Shown here piece after piece: positions 9,628 to 19,408 of a stretch of DNA of 35,024 bases (position 1 is the stretch's first letter; every line of letters starts with the position of its first letter). The DNA comes from Malikia granosa. Its GTDB lineage: Bacteria > Pseudomonadota > Gammaproteobacteria > Burkholderiales > Burkholderiaceae_C. The stretch is taken from assembly GCF_002980595.1 (NCBI RefSeq), contig NZ_PVLQ01000041.1:1-35024 (forward strand), read 5' to 3'. The notes under the pieces were generated by a model, which worked only from the letters and a program-made list of their open reading frames with translations, was not told the origin of the DNA and did not search any database. A program made the translations under genes and the position numbers.

Positions 9628-9653
9628 GATGGGTCTTCTCTTGCGGTCCGGGT

Positions 9654-10559
9654 TCAGTGCGTCGTTGCGCCAGCGGCGGGGCGCTCGGGCGGCAGATCGG
9701 CGCCGGCTTTCAGCTCGCGCTCGTGGCGCCATTCGACCGCGCTCTTGATGGCCAGCGTCACCAGCGCCAGCAGCGCCAGCAGCGAGGCGACCGCGAAGGC
9801 CGCGACCGACTGGTATTCGTTGTAGAGGATCTCGACATGCAGCGGCATGGTGTTGGTCTGGCCGCGGATATGGCCCGAGACCACCGAGACCGCGCCGAAC
9901 TCGCCCATGGCGCGCGCGTTGCAGAGGATCACGCCGTAGATCAGGCCCCACTTGATGTTGGGCAGCGTGACATGCCAGAAGGTCTGCCAGCCGGAGGCGC
10001 CCAGCACGATCGCGGCCTGCTCCTCGTCGTTGCCCTGGGCCTGCATCAGCGGAATCAGCTCGCGCGCGATGAAGGGGAAGGTCACGAACACGGTCGCCAG
10101 GATGATGCCCGGCACGGCGAATACGATCTTGATGTCGTGCGCCTGCAGCCAGGGACCGAACCAGCCCTGGGCGCCGAACACCAGCACGTAGATCAGGCCC
10201 GCGACCACCGGCGAGACCGAGAACGGCAGGTCGACCAGCGTGGTCAGGAAGGCCTTGCCCTTGAACTCGTACTTGGCTATTGCCCAGGCGGCGGCGATGC
10301 CGAAGATCAGGTTCAGCGGCACCGCGACCGCTGCGGTCAGCAGGGTCAGGCGGATCGCCGACCAGGCGTCGGGGTCCTGCAGCGCCTCGAGGTAGGCGCC
10401 CCAGCCGTTGCGCAGCGCCTCGGTGAAGACGGCCGCCAGCGGCAGCAGCAGGAACAGCGCCATGAAGGCCAGCGCCAGCCCGGTCAGGACATAGCGCACC
10501 AGCGGCGACTCGGTGGTGCCGGCCTGCACGCGCGAGAGGGTTTTCTTGCTTGAACTCAT
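9654..10559 (-). CDS. cysW: sulfate/thiosulfate ABC transporter permease CysW
   Basis: One of the two inner-membrane permeases forming the sulfate channel. It has 301 residues with about six membrane segments. The coupling loop motif [20 protein letters not shown], which contacts CysA, lies in the second half. The sequence [20 protein letters not shown] is characteristic of CysW. The ATG overlaps the cysT stop as ATGA, indicating translational coupling. The hydrophilic C-terminus of about 25 residues ([16 protein letters not shown]) is slightly longer than needed. Confidence 0.95.
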   Translation of the reverse strand: MSSSKKTLSRVQAGTTESPLVRYVLTGLALAFMALFLLLPLAAVFTEALRNGWGAYLEALQDPDAWSAIRLTLLTAAVAVPLNLIFGIAAAWAIAKYEFKGKAFLTTLVDLPFSVSPVVAGLIYVLVFGAQGWFGPWLQAHDIKIVFAVPGIILATVFVTFPFIARELIPLMQAQGNDEEQAAIVLGASGWQTFWHVTLPNIKWGLIYGVILCNARAMGEFGAVSVVSGHIRGQTNTMPLHVEILYNEYQSVAAFAVASLLALLALVTLAIKSAVEWRHERELKAGADLPPERPAAGATTH

Positions 10560-11386
10560 GCCGGGGCTCCCGAGCGGCGGCGCTGCCAGGACTGCAGCGC
10601 GTTGATGACCAGCAGCAGCACGAAGGCGAACAGCAGCATGACCGAGGCCACTGCGGTCGCGCCGGCATAGTCGTACTGCTCGAGCTTGCCGATGATGATC
10701 AGCGGGGTGATCTCGGACACCATCGGCACGTTGCCGGCGATGAAGATGACCGAGCCGTACTCGCCGATCGCGCGCGCGAACGCCATCGCGAAGCCGGTCA
10801 GCAAGGCCGGTCCGATCGAGGGCAGGATCACCAGGCGGAAGGTCTGCCAGCGCGTCGCGCCCAGGCAGGTCGCGGCTTCCTCGAGCTCTTTTTCGGCGTC
10901 TTCGAGCACCGGTTGCACCGTGCGCACCACGAAGGGCAGGCCGATGAAGATCAGCGCGATCACGATGCCGTTGGGGTTGAAGGCGAGCTGGATGCCATGC
11001 GGCTCCAGGTACTGGCCGATCCAGCCGTTGCCGGCCAGCAGCGCCGACAGCGAGATGCCGGCGACCGCGGTCGGCAGCGCGAACGGCAGGTCGACCAGCG
11101 CATCGACCAGCTTCTTGCCCGGAAAACGGTAGCGCACCAGCACCCAGGCCACCAGCAGGCCGGCGACCACGTTGACGCTGGCGGCCAGCAGCGAGGCGCC
11201 GAAGGTCAGCCGGTACGAGGCCAGCACGCGCGGCGAGGCCACCGCGCTCCAGAACTGGTCCCAGCTCAGGCTGAAGGTCTTGAACAGCAGCGCCGACAGC
11301 GGGATCAGCACGACCAGGAACAGGTAGAACAGGGTGTAGCCCAGCGTCAGCTGGAAGCCGGGCAACACCTTCTTGCCAGCAGCCAT
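10556..11386 (-). CDS. cysT: sulfate/thiosulfate ABC transporter permease CysT (CysU)
   Basis: The partner permease of CysW. It has 276 residues and about six membrane segments, with the EAA-type loop [21 protein letters not shown] and the CysT-typical [16 protein letters not shown]. It forms the heterodimeric pore that receives sulfate from the periplasmic binding protein. Its ATG directly abuts the TAA of the upstream binding-protein gene, and its stop overlaps the cysW start by four bases, so the operon is very tightly packed. Confidence 0.95.
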   Translation of the reverse strand: MAAGKKVLPGFQLTLGYTLFYLFLVVLIPLSALLFKTFSLSWDQFWSAVASPRVLASYRLTFGASLLAASVNVVAGLLVAWVLVRYRFPGKKLVDALVDLPFALPTAVAGISLSALLAGNGWIGQYLEPHGIQLAFNPNGIVIALIFIGLPFVVRTVQPVLEDAEKELEEAATCLGATRWQTFRLVILPSIGPALLTGFAMAFARAIGEYGSVIFIAGNVPMVSEITPLIIIGKLEQYDYAGATAVASVMLLFAFVLLLVINALQSWQRRRSGAPA

Positions 11387-12385
11387 TTACTTGCCCGCCG
11401 TGTAGAGCTTGTCGAACTGGCCGCCGTCGTTGAAGTGCACCTTTTGCGCCTCGGCCAGCGAGCCGAAGTACTGCTCGACCGTGAACAGCTTGAGCGGCTT
11501 GAAGGTGCTGGCGTACTTCTTCTGGATTGCGGTATTGCTCGGACGGATCGCGTGCTTGGCGGCGATCTCCTGCGCCTCGTCGCCGTACAGGAAGTCGAGG
11601 TAGGCCTTGGCCTCGGCGGCGCTGTTCTTCTTCTTGACGGTGCGCTCGACGATGGCGACCGGGTTCTCGGCCACGATGCTGCTCGAGGGGTGGATGGCAT
11701 CGACCTTGCCGGTGCCGAATTCGCGGTCGACCGACACCACCTCGGACTCGAAGGTCACCAGCACGTCGCCGATGTTGCGCTGCAGGAAGATGCCGGTCGC
11801 GTCGCGGCCACCGCGCGCCAGCACCGGCACGTTTTTGTACAGCTTGCCGACGAAGTCGGCCGCCTGCGCGTCGTTGCCGCCCTTGGCGCGCACCGAGCCC
11901 CAGGCCGCCAGATAGGCCATGCGGCCGTTGCCGCCGGTCTTGGGGTTGACCAGCACCACCTGGATGCCGGGCTTGACCAGGTCGTCCCAGTCCTTGATGT
12001 TCTTCGGGTTGCCGTTGCGCACCAGGAACAGCATGGTCGAGCTGGTCGGCGCCGCGTCATGCGCGAAGCGCTTGCGCCAGTCCTTGGCGACCACGCCCTT
12101 GTCGGCCAGGAAATCGACGTCGGTGGTGGTGTTCATCGTCACCACGTCGGCATCCAGGCCGTCGGCCACCGCGCGCGCCTGGGCGCTCGAGCCGGCATGG
12201 GACTGGTCGACCTTGATGTCCTTGCCGGTCGTCTTCTTGTAATGGGCGACGAAGGCGGCGTTGACGTCCTTGTAGAACTCGCGCGAGACGTCATAGGAGA
12301 CGTTGAGCAGGCTGGTCTGGGCCGAGGCCAGGGTGCTGGCGGCGAGGGCGACGGCAGCCAGGGCAGTGCGCAGGGTGGTCTTCAT
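11387..12385 (-). CDS. sbp: periplasmic sulfate-binding protein
   Basis: The periplasmic receptor that delivers sulfate to CysTW. It has 332 residues: a Sec signal peptide of about 23 residues ending ASAQ, then LLNVSYDVSREFYKDVNAAF, the hallmark opening of mature Sbp/CysP. Further signatures are VVTMNTTTDVDFL and NPKTGGNGRMAYLAAWG. The ATG at 12385 has GGAG upstream, and the signal peptide starts there, so the longer open frame to 12487 is not used. First gene of the operon. Sbp and CysP cannot be told apart reliably by eye, so the symbol is a family assignment. The AT-rich region upstream is a plausible regulator-binding promoter. Confidence 0.93.
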   Translation of the reverse strand: MKTTLRTALAAVALAASTLASAQTSLLNVSYDVSREFYKDVNAAFVAHYKKTTGKDIKVDQSHAGSSAQARAVADGLDADVVTMNTTTDVDFLADKGVVAKDWRKRFAHDAAPTSSTMLFLVRNGNPKNIKDWDDLVKPGIQVVLVNPKTGGNGRMAYLAAWGSVRAKGGNDAQAADFVGKLYKNVPVLARGGRDATGIFLQRNIGDVLVTFESEVVSVDREFGTGKVDAIHPSSSIVAENPVAIVERTVKKKNSAAEAKAYLDFLYGDEAQEIAAKHAIRPSNTAIQKKYASTFKPLKLFTVEQYFGSLAEAQKVHFNDGGQFDKLYTAGK

Positions 12386-12445
12386 GGATCTTGCTCCGGT
12401 ATTGGCAGGATCCAGGATTTTGCCGGCCAGTCTTACATTCTCAAA

Positions 12446-12470
12446 CGACTTTATTCTTTTTTTCTTATGC
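12446..12470 (-). promoter_or_regulatory. candidate CysB-type operator/promoter of the sulfate operon
   Basis: An AT-rich island in otherwise GC-rich DNA, 61-85 bases upstream of the sbp start. On the minus strand it reads GCATAAG, seven A, then GAATAAAGTCG. CysB-family LysR activators bind degenerate AT-rich ATAA/TTAT-type direct or inverted half-sites at this distance. A GAATAAAGACG element occurs at 22382-22392 between the ssu-like and tauD-like operons. No convincing -10/-35 pair is assigned. Confidence 0.35.
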
Positions 12471-12484
12471 GAAAAACAGATAAG

Positions 12485-12557
12485 CAAAAGCCCTCCGCCG
12501 GCCTGAATTGTGGCAAGCCGCCGCAGCGGCTCGTGGCCAGTTCAGTCCGGCGGAGGG
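12485..12557 (-). terminator. long hairpin terminator downstream of katG
   Basis: CCCTCCGCCGG (12491-12501) pairs perfectly with CCGGCGGAGGG (12547-12557). Inside it, CTGAATTG pairs with CAGTTCAG with one wobble, and AGCCGC-CGCA-GCGGCT makes an apical hairpin. On the minus strand, eleven bases after the katG stop, the stem is followed by CTTTTGCTTAT. It is a good candidate for ending katG transcription before the sulfate operon promoter, although the stem is much longer than usual. Confidence 0.65.
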
Positions 12558-12567
12558 TGGGCCGGGC

Positions 12568-14754
<2,187 letters not shown>

Positions 14755-14868
14755 TTAACCGGTGGGTCCAAGCTGATGTCTGACCCGCTTGGCAGGGCCC
14801 TGGCAGATACAGGGGCTGCATCAGCTGTGGCTACTATAGCCACGAAACCCGGCTCGAGCGAGGAGCGT

Positions 14869-14893
14869 GAATGATTCTCGCTTGCAATCATTC
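14869..14893. promoter_or_regulatory. palindrome resembling a Fur box
   Basis: GAATGATT and AATCATTC form a perfect 8-bp dyad separated by nine bases. One half reads GAGAATCATT on the minus strand, close to half-sites of proteobacterial Fur operators, although the spacing differs from the classical 19-bp box. It lies 130 bases upstream of katG and 170 upstream of the ferritin-like gene. Iron- or peroxide-responsive control of both would make biological sense but is inferred. Confidence 0.4.
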
Positions 14894-14950
14894 AATCGCT
14901 GCGATAGAAAAAATCATGGCGGCCGGACGCGCCCTGACCCGATCGGTGAT

Positions 14951-14966
14951 CCGGGAGAAATCCCGG
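14951..14966 (+). other. GAAA-tetraloop hairpin in the ferritin-like gene leader
   Basis: CCGGGA-GAAA-TCCCGG forms a perfect 6-bp stem closed by a GNRA-type loop, 97 bases before the ATG of the ferritin-like gene. If transcription starts upstream of it, this would be a stable structure in the 5' leader. Its function is not evident. Confidence 0.4.
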
Positions 14967-15062
14967 CTGGCCCTCCTGCCGCCGCGCAGATGACAGGGCC
15001 GGTGAAACCGCCGAGAATGGATCGGCTTCGTGACGCGTTTCAACCCAGGAAAGGAAAGCACC

Positions 15063-15518
15063 ATGGACGAACTGAAAACCCGTGCCGCCATCGATGCCCT
15101 CAACCGCATCATGGAACTCGAACTCGCGGGAGTGGTGAAGTACACCCACTACTCGCTCATGGTGTATGGCTACAACCGGATTCCCATCGTGTCCTGGCTC
15201 AAGGGCAATGCCGACGAGAGCCTGGCCCATGCCCACAAGGCCGGCGAGCTGGTCACGTTGCTCGGCGGCCATCCGTCGCTGAAGATCGGCCCCCTGCTCG
15301 AAACCGAGCAGCACGACATCGGCGACATCCTGCGCGAGAGCCTCGCGCACGAGAGGAGCGCCCTGGCCGCCTACTACGAGCTGCTGCAGATCGCCGAGGG
15401 CCATTCCGTGCTGCTGGAGGAATATGCCCGCGAGATGATCGTCAGCGAGGAGCTGCACCAGGACGAGGTCAACAAGATGCTGCGCCGCCCTGGCGAGACG
15501 GCCGCCTTCAAGGCCTGA
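15063..15518 (+). CDS. ferritin-like / bacterioferritin-family protein
   Basis: A 151-residue all-helical protein of the ferritin-like superfamily, annotated in related bacteria as bacterioferritin. Helix one has MELELAGVVKYTHYSLM with Glu18/Glu20. Helix two has DESLAHAHKAGELVTLLGG. Helix three has SLAHERSALAAYYELL and helix four REMIVSEELHQDEV. The acidic and histidine residues are consistent with a di-iron centre, but the second helix has no exact ExxH, so the ligand set is not fully standard and the haem-binding Met of true Bfr is not obvious. The ATG at 15063 follows AGGAAAG. Likely role: iron storage or sequestration during oxidative stress, fitting its divergence from katG. It converges on the hydrolase gene with ten bases between stops. 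Confidence 0.75.
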   Translation: MDELKTRAAIDALNRIMELELAGVVKYTHYSLMVYGYNRIPIVSWLKGNADESLAHAHKAGELVTLLGGHPSLKIGPLLETEQHDIGDILRESLAHERSALAAYYELLQIAEGHSVLLEEYAREMIVSEELHQDEVNKMLRRPGETAAFKA

Positions 15519-15528
15519 GGCCGTTGGC

Positions 15529-16095
15529 TCAGTGGCCGGCCGGCTGCTCTCCAGTCCAGCGGCTGGTCAGTCCCGCCAGCGACTGCAGCAGCGCCAGTCC
15601 GAGCGGCCAGTCGCCATGGCCGCTGTCGACGTTGACATGGCCGGCATTCTGCAGGCGCACGAACTCGCTGCCCCAGGCCCGCGCATAGGCGCCGGCCAGG
15701 CGTGCCGGGCAGAAGGGGTCGTTGCTGCTGGCGACCACGATGCTGCGATAGGGCAGGGCCTGGTAGGGCACGGGGGCGAAGTCGGCCAGCACGCCGCGGC
15801 GCTCCGGGTCGGCCGGCGCGACCAGCAGCGCGCCCTGGATGCGCGCCGCTGCCTCGTGCGGCAGATGCACGGTGGTGATGCAGCCCAGGCTGTGTGCGGC
15901 CAGCACCACCGGCCCCTCGATGTCGGCAATGGTCTCGCCCAGGCGCTCGACCCAGGCCCGCCGCAGCGGCGAGACCCAGTTGTCCTGCACCACGCGCCTG
16001 ACCCGGGGCAGCTGCTCGGTCCACAGGGTCTGCCAGTGCCCCGGTCCGGAGTCGCGCCAGCCCGGAACGATGACGACGGTCGGGATTTCGGCCAT
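15529..16095 (-). CDS. RBBP9/YdeN-family alpha/beta hydrolase
   Basis: A small cytosolic serine hydrolase of 188 residues. The nucleophile elbow is AHSLGC (Ser69), the probable acid is Asp126 (SSNDPF) and the base His153 (NAGHVN), a complete triad. The opening VVIVPGWRDSGPGHWQTLW is typical of the RBBP9/YdeN family. Substrates in bacteria are mostly unknown. The start is four bases after the sulfatase stop, so it is the last gene of the sulfatase/importer operon. A role in opening ester products after desulfation is a guess from context only. Confidence 0.85.
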   Translation of the reverse strand: MAEIPTVVIVPGWRDSGPGHWQTLWTEQLPRVRRVVQDNWVSPLRRAWVERLGETIADIEGPVVLAAHSLGCITTVHLPHEAAARIQGALLVAPADPERRGVLADFAPVPYQALPYRSIVVASSNDPFCPARLAGAYARAWGSEFVRLQNAGHVNVDSGHGDWPLGLALLQSLAGLTSRWTGEQPAGH

Positions 16096-16098
16096 GGC

Positions 16099-17433
16099 TC
16101 AGATCCGTTCCCGCGTCGCGCGCTCGGGGGCATAGCGGTCGGCCTGGATGTCGGGCGTCACGCCATGCGTCATGACCTCGTCGGTGATCGGATGGAACTG
16201 GGCGCTCCAGGCCAGCCATTGCGCGCGCAGCCGCTCGATCACCTCGGGATGCTGGTGCTTGAGGTTGGCGCGCTCGAGCGTGTCGAGCGCGACGTCGAAC
16301 AGGAATTCGTTGTCGTTGATCTTGAGGTATTTCCAGTCGCCATCGCGCACCGCGCGCTGGCGCTGCGCCTTGTAGCGCCAGTAGAGCTGGCGCGGGTGCA
16401 CGGGTGCCTGGCCTTCGAGCACCGGCAGGATGTTCTCGCCATCGGGCGGGTAGGCCGGGTCGGGCGCCACGCCAGCGGCGGCCAGCAGCGTCGGCAGCCA
16501 GTCCATGCTGATTGTGACCTGCTCGCTGACCTGGGGCCGCAGGCGCGCCGGCCAGCGCAGCAGCGTCGGCACCCGGATGCCGCCCTCGAGCAGCTCGGTC
16601 TTCTGTCCCGTGAACGGCCAGGTCTTGGCGAAGCGCTCGCCGCCGTTGTCGCTGCTGAAGACGACGATGGTGTTCTCGCTCAGTCCCTGCTGCTCGAGCG
16701 CCTGCAGCACCTGGCCGACCGCCGCGTCGAGCGATTGCACCATGCGGCCATAGGTCTGGAGGTTGCCGCCGTCGTAGTGGAACAGGTCGGTCAGGCCGCG
16801 CGAGACGGCCTCGTCCTCGGGGCCGACCCAGGGCCAGTGCGGCGCCGTGAAATGCAGCGACAGGAAGAAGGGCTTGTCCGCGCTGCGCTGGCCGATCCAG
16901 CTCGAGGCCTCGTTGGCCAGCAGCTGGGTGTAGTAGCCGACACGCTCGACCGGGACCTCGCCCTCGTAGAGGTCGCGCGGCACCGCCTCGCCGACGCCGG
17001 GCTTGTGCGTGAAATAGTCGATCGCGCCGCCGTAGTTGCCGAAGAAATGCTGGTAGCCGCTCTTGAGCGGGCCGAAGGTCGGCAGTGACCCGAGGTGCCA
17101 TTTGCCGATCAGCGCGGTCTCGTAGCCGGCGTCGCGCAGCAGCGAGGGCAGCGTCGGGTGCTCGGGCGGCAGGCCGTACTTGTGGGCGGTGCGCACCAGC
17201 GGCTCCTCGAGCCCGCCGCGCAGGTGGTACTGGTAGCGTCCCGTGATCAGCGCGAAGCGGGTCGCCGAGCAGACCGCCGAGTTGGAATAGGCCTGGGTGA
17301 AGCGCACGCCCTGGGCGGCGAGGGCGTCGAGATGCGGGGTCGCGAAATCGGTCTGGCCGTAGACGCCGAGGTCGGCCCAGCCGAGGTCGTCGGCCAGGAT
17401 GAAGATGATGTTGGGGGACGGGTTCTGACTCAT
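16099..17433 (-). CDS. cytosolic sulfatase (arylsulfatase-type, formylglycine-dependent)
   Basis: Hydrolyses a sulfate ester to alcohol and sulfate. The 444 residues contain the type I sulfatase fold: metal ligands in LADDLGWADLG (Asp15-Asp16), the active-site motif CSATR with Cys55 as the residue converted to formylglycine, GKWHLG, and SSDNGG. The usual motif is CxPxR; here alanine replaces proline. No signal peptide is present, so the enzyme is cytoplasmic and needs imported substrate, which fits the ABC importer genes just upstream. The ATG at 17433 has AAGGTG eight bases before it; an in-frame GTG at 17439 overlaps the preceding stop as GTGA but is too close to that site. No formylglycine-generating enzyme gene lies in the window. 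The exact substrate is unknown. Confidence 0.9.
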   Translation of the reverse strand: MSQNPSPNIIFILADDLGWADLGVYGQTDFATPHLDALAAQGVRFTQAYSNSAVCSATRFALITGRYQYHLRGGLEEPLVRTAHKYGLPPEHPTLPSLLRDAGYETALIGKWHLGSLPTFGPLKSGYQHFFGNYGGAIDYFTHKPGVGEAVPRDLYEGEVPVERVGYYTQLLANEASSWIGQRSADKPFFLSLHFTAPHWPWVGPEDEAVSRGLTDLFHYDGGNLQTYGRMVQSLDAAVGQVLQALEQQGLSENTIVVFSSDNGGERFAKTWPFTGQKTELLEGGIRVPTLLRWPARLRPQVSEQVTISMDWLPTLLAAAGVAPDPAYPPDGENILPVLEGQAPVHPRQLYWRYKAQRQRAVRDGDWKYLKINDNEFLFDVALDTLERANLKHQHPEVIERLRAQWLAWSAQFHPITDEVMTHGVTPDIQADRYAPERATRERI

Positions 17434-17435
17434 GA

Positions 17436-18551
17436 TCACTTCACCTTGCCCTGGGCGTCACGCGCCTTCCATTGCTGCTCGAGCTTGAGCTCCTTGAGCG
17501 CTTGCTGCACGAATCTGGGCTCGAACCAGTTCCTGACCTCGAAGCCCTTGCGCACCAGGCCGAGCTTGAGGCCGTCGTCGAGCACGCCCTGGTAGTTGGC
17601 GATGAAGTCCTCGTCGACCAGCGGCGAGTAGCGGGCGTTGAGGTTCTCGCCTTCGAGGTCGTTGCGGAACACGGCTTGCGGACTGCCGCTGTTGTCGCTG
17701 TAGAGCTTGATCAGCGCCTCGCGGTTGCTCTCCTGCGAGGCCCAGTGCGCCGCGCGCACCAGTTGCCTGACCACGCGCTGGGTCAGCTGGGGCTGGTTCT
17801 GCACGAAGTCCTCGGTCGCCAGCAGGCCCGAGGAAATCGTGAAGCCGGGCCCGCGGCCCTTGGTGCTCAAGGGGATGGAGACGCCCTTGTCCTTGAGGAT
17901 GAACAGGTCGGCCCCGCCGAAGGTGGCATCGACCTGGCCGGCGACCACGGCGGCCTTAGAACCCGGCCAGTCCATGTTGATGAGCTTGAGATCCTTTTCG
18001 CCCAGCCCCGCGCTGGCCAGTAGGTTGTCGAAGGGCCGCTGGTAGGCCGTGCCCTTGAGCACCGCGACCTTCTTGCCCTTGAGGTCGGCCCAGCTCTTGA
18101 TCTCGACGCCGGGCGCGGTCGCCAGGTAGCTGTTGCTGTCGCGGCCGGCCGGCAACAGGAAGCGGGTCGGCAGGCCGCGCGACTTGTGCAGCACCGAGGC
18201 CAGGTCGCCCAGCGACACCAGGTCGAGCTGCTTGGCCGCCAGCGCCTCGGCCACCGCGGGCCCTGCGCCGCGGAAGAAGTTCCATTCGATCTTGACGCCG
18301 TCCTTGGCGAACTCCTCCTCCAGCCACTTGTTGTGGTGCACGATCGCGAGCAGGCCGCCACCTGGCGACGGCTTGCCGGCGACGCCGAAATCGGGTGCGC
18401 CGATGCGGATGAGCTGGCTGGCGGTCTGCGCCTGCAGCGCCAGCGGCGAGGCCAGTGCGACGCTGGCCAGGCCGAGCAGCAGGCGGCGGCGCAGCCGGGT
18501 GGAGGGTTTCAATGCAGACGGGCTCATGGGGGTAGTCGGTCGAATCTTCAT
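17436..18551 (-). CDS. sulfate-ester/sulfonate-type ABC substrate-binding protein (second copy)
   Basis: A periplasmic receptor of the SsuA/TauA/AtsR class, 371 residues from the ATG at 18551 or 363 from the ATG at 18527. The signal peptide has RLRRRLLLGLASVALASPLALQ, possibly Tat-compatible. The mature protein has IRIGAPDFG, WLEEEFAKDGVKIEWNFF, WADLKGKKVAVLKGTAYQRP and ends with ALKELKLEQQW. It is clearly related to the product of 21234-22313, which has matching EEEF-KDGVK-EW and SLKELKLEQYW segments. Neither start has a good Shine-Dalgarno; the upstream ATPase stop is followed by eight C and then the ATG. It lies between the importer ATPase and the sulfatase, suggesting that it brings a sulfate ester. 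Confidence 0.85.
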   Translation of the reverse strand: MKIRPTTPMSPSALKPSTRLRRRLLLGLASVALASPLALQAQTASQLIRIGAPDFGVAGKPSPGGGLLAIVHHNKWLEEEFAKDGVKIEWNFFRGAGPAVAEALAAKQLDLVSLGDLASVLHKSRGLPTRFLLPAGRDSNSYLATAPGVEIKSWADLKGKKVAVLKGTAYQRPFDNLLASAGLGEKDLKLINMDWPGSKAAVVAGQVDATFGGADLFILKDKGVSIPLSTKGRGPGFTISSGLLATEDFVQNQPQLTQRVVRQLVRAAHWASQESNREALIKLYSDNSGSPQAVFRNDLEGENLNARYSPLVDEDFIANYQGVLDDGLKLGLVRKGFEVRNWFEPRFVQQALKELKLEQQWKARDAQGKVK

Positions 18552-18559
18552 GGGGGGGG

Positions 18560-19390
18560 TCAGATGGCGAACTGCCAGCTGGAGAGGGGACGTGGTGCGG
18601 CATCGGGCCGCCAGGCCGGCGCGGCGAGTTCGGCGCCATGCTCGGCGAATTCGCCGAGCACCTGGTCCTTGATCTGGCCAAAGCCTGGGCTGGAGCGGTC
18701 GCGCGGGTGCGCGAGCTCGACCGGCACGATGCGGCGGATGCGGCCCGGGCGCGGCTCCATCACGACCACCCGGTCGCCCAGGTAGACGGCTTCCTCGACA
18801 TCGTGGGTCACCAGGATCATCGTGATGCCCTCCTGCTGCCAGATGCGCTGCAGCTCCTGCTGCAGATGGGCGCGCGTCATCGCGTCGAGCGCGCCGAAGG
18901 GCTCGTCGAGCAGCAGGATCTCGGGCCGGTTGACCAGCGCGCGCGCGATCGCCACCCGCTGCGACATGCCGCCCGAGAGCTGGTGCGGGTAGGCGCTCTC
19001 GAAGCCCTTGAGGCCGACCAGCTCGATATGTTCCTGCACCGCCCGGCGCTTGTCGGCCTCGCTCTGCTGGGCATTGAGCAGGCCCAGCGCGACGTTCTTC
19101 TCGACCGTCAGCCAGGGGAACAGGCGGTGCTCCTGGAACACGATGCCGCGCTGCAGGCTGGTGCCGGCAATGCGCTGGCCGTCGAGCAGGATCTCGCCCT
19201 GGTAGTCGCCCTCGAGCCCGATCAGCAGGCGCAGCAGCGTCGACTTGCCGCAGCCGCTCGAGCCGACGATGCTGACGAACTCGCCCGGCGCGATCGTCAG
19301 GTTGATGTCCTGCAGCACCGGCAGGGCCTGGCCCTTGACCTCGTACTGCTTGTGCAGAGCCCGCAGGCTCAGGGTTGCGGCATGTGCCAT
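18560..19390 (-). CDS. SsuB/TauB-type ABC transporter ATP-binding protein
   Basis: ATPase subunit of the sulfonate/sulfate-ester importer, 276 residues. Walker A GSSGCGKST, signature LSGGMSQR, Walker [13 protein letters not shown] and the switch TMILVTHDVEEAVYLGDRVVVM are all intact. It lacks the long C-terminal regulatory extension of CysA, as expected for the nitrate/sulfonate/taurine group. It is the only ATPase in an operon with two permeases and two binding proteins. The gene starts 18 bp after the upstream permease and stops nine bases before the next ATG. Confidence 0.92.
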   Translation of the reverse strand: MAHAATLSLRALHKQYEVKGQALPVLQDINLTIAPGEFVSIVGSSGCGKSTLLRLLIGLEGDYQGEILLDGQRIAGTSLQRGIVFQEHRLFPWLTVEKNVALGLLNAQQSEADKRRAVQEHIELVGLKGFESAYPHQLSGGMSQRVAIARALVNRPEILLLDEPFGALDAMTRAHLQQELQRIWQQEGITMILVTHDVEEAVYLGDRVVVMEPRPGRIRRIVPVELAHPRDRSSPGFGQIKDQVLGEFAEHGAELAAPAWRPDAAPRPLSSWQFAI

Positions 19391-19408
19391 GGTTCTCTCT
19401 CCAGCAAT

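Noticed and set aside
9628-10668. Apparent N-terminal extension of CysA by about 347 residues
   Set aside because: The extension is an alternate-frame reading of cysW; CysA has its full family length from 9627.
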